Origin: Sphingosinicella sp. LHD-64 | GTDB taxonomy: Bacteria > Pseudomonadota > Alphaproteobacteria > Sphingomonadales > Sphingomonadaceae | Assembly: GCF_031157375.1 (NCBI RefSeq) | Contig: NZ_JAVIFV010000003.1 | Location: 310,001-374,000 of the forward strand | DNA length: 64,000 bases | Reading direction: 5' to 3' | In this document: positions 63,532-64,000 of the stretch, in pieces | How the letters are laid out: each line of letters starts with the position of its first letter | How positions within the stretch are numbered: the stretch's first letter is position 1 | Position numbers and translations under genes: made by a program | The notes under the pieces: model-generated | Told to the model about the DNA's origin: nothing | What the model saw: the letters and a program-made list of their open reading frames with translations, nothing else | The model's database searches: none

Positions 63532-64000
63532 GCAGGCCAGCCTGATCCATTGCGACGTCGATCTCGACGCGCCCGGCAAGCAGACCGGATTCCTGCGCCT
63601 GCCGCACTCGGTCCATCGCTCGGCTTATGGCTGGATCCCGATCCCGATCGTGACGATCGCGAACGACGACGGGCCGACCGTCCTGCTCGTCGCCGGCAAT
63701 CATGGCGACGAATATGAAGGCCAGATCGCGCTCATGGACCTTGCCCGCATGGTCGCGCCGGACGATCTGGCTGGCCGGCTGATCATCCTGCCCGCGATCA
63801 ACTTCCCCGCCGTCATGGCCAGCGCGCGCGTCTCGCCGATCGATGGTGGCAATCTCAACCGCGAGTTCCCCGGCAATGCGCTCGGCACACCGACGCAGAT
63901 GATCGCCCATTTCGTCAGCAGCGTGCTGGCGCCGCGCGTCGATCATTGTCTCGACGTGCATTCCGGCGGCACCTCGCTCGCCTACGACGCGGTCCTGCTC
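63524..64000 (+). CDS. Succinylglutamate desuccinylase/aspartoacylase family protein, 3' end cut
   Basis: The first 159 residues are visible; the gene runs past the window. Zinc site G-N-H-G-D-E-Y-E-G near residue 65 (His and Glu ligands) and N-L-N-R-E-F-P-G near residue 115 are the M14-like deacylase signatures, and D-V-H-S-G-G near residue 145 gives the second His. It removes an acyl group from an N-acyl amino acid; ectoine-related N-acetyldiaminobutyrate deacetylase is a close relative. The start ATG at 63524 lies inside the MFS gene end (ATGGCTGA). Confidence 0.88.
   Translation, partial: MAEQASLIHCDVDLDAPGKQTGFLRLPHSVHRSAYGWIPIPIVTIANDDGPTVLLVAGNHGDEYEGQIALMDLARMVAPDDLAGRLIILPAINFPAVMASARVSPIDGGNLNREFPGNALGTPTQMIAHFVSSVLAPRVDHCLDVHSGGTSLAYDAVLL

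Overview
The window is high-GC DNA with alphaproteobacterial, most probably sphingomonad (Sphingomonadales), character. The signs are dense, short-spaced operons, two large TonB-dependent receptors (TBDRs), a DUF2093 protein next to xseA, a nusB-thiL pair, an infA-maf-RNase E/G-yacG-tRNA-Phe block, and a proton-pumping pyrophosphatase of the K+-independent type. No phage, insertion sequence or CRISPR array was seen. The assignment rests on gene content and style, not on a database match.

Layout. 1-9.5 kb is mainly housekeeping: a J-domain protein (cut by the window edge), BolA, a type II NADH dehydrogenase, fructose-6-phosphate aldolase, an M16 peptidase and ClpB. 9.6-19.6 kb is accessory: a Tat-exported M19 dipeptidase, a TPR/2OG-oxygenase fusion and a methyltransferase, then a convergent TBDR. 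A small secreted protein follows, then a 273-nt nested-palindromic element that looks like a structured RNA, an M23 peptidase and a TPR/aspartyl-hydroxylase. 19.6-35.1 kb returns to housekeeping: DUF2093, xseA, purD, a cluster of tiny membrane proteins ending in a helix-hairpin-helix protein, an alpha/beta hydrolase, nusB, thiL, hppA, bioFDA, infA, maf, an RNase E/G homologue, yacG and tRNA-Phe. A DUF559 nuclease-fold gene bounded by inverted hairpin repeats sits between nusB and thiL.

35.1-64 kb is a peptide and amino-acid catabolic island. It has a MarR regulator with its own palindromic operator candidate, an exported amidohydrolase, a second TPR/2OG-oxygenase, a metal-dependent cyclase/isatin-hydrolase-like enzyme, and indolepyruvate oxidoreductase (iorAB). 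A long minus-strand operon follows: TBDR, S9 peptidase, DUF885, DUF3830, BASS-type symporter, FAD amine/amino-acid oxidase and a second DUF885. A plus-strand operon then carries two more DUF885 genes around a class I aminotransferase. The island ends with a DJ-1 protein, a GlxA-type AraC regulator, an MFS transporter and a zinc deacylase of the succinylglutamate desuccinylase/aspartoacylase family (cut by the window end).

Inferred logic: peptides enter through the TBDR and are cut in the envelope by S9, DUF885, amidohydrolase and related exported enzymes. Products are taken up by the symporter or MFS carrier. Aromatic amino acids are deaminated by the aminotransferase or FAD enzyme, and the 2-oxo acids are oxidised to acyl-CoA by IorAB. 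The most unusual observations are the structured element at 17266-17538, the DUF559/inverted-repeat insertion that supplies the ribosome binding site of thiL, two DUF885 paralogues lacking the catalytic-glutamate motif, three TPR-hydroxylase fusions beside TBDR/peptidase genes, and a run of microproteins sharing a membrane-anchor/R-P-K tail.
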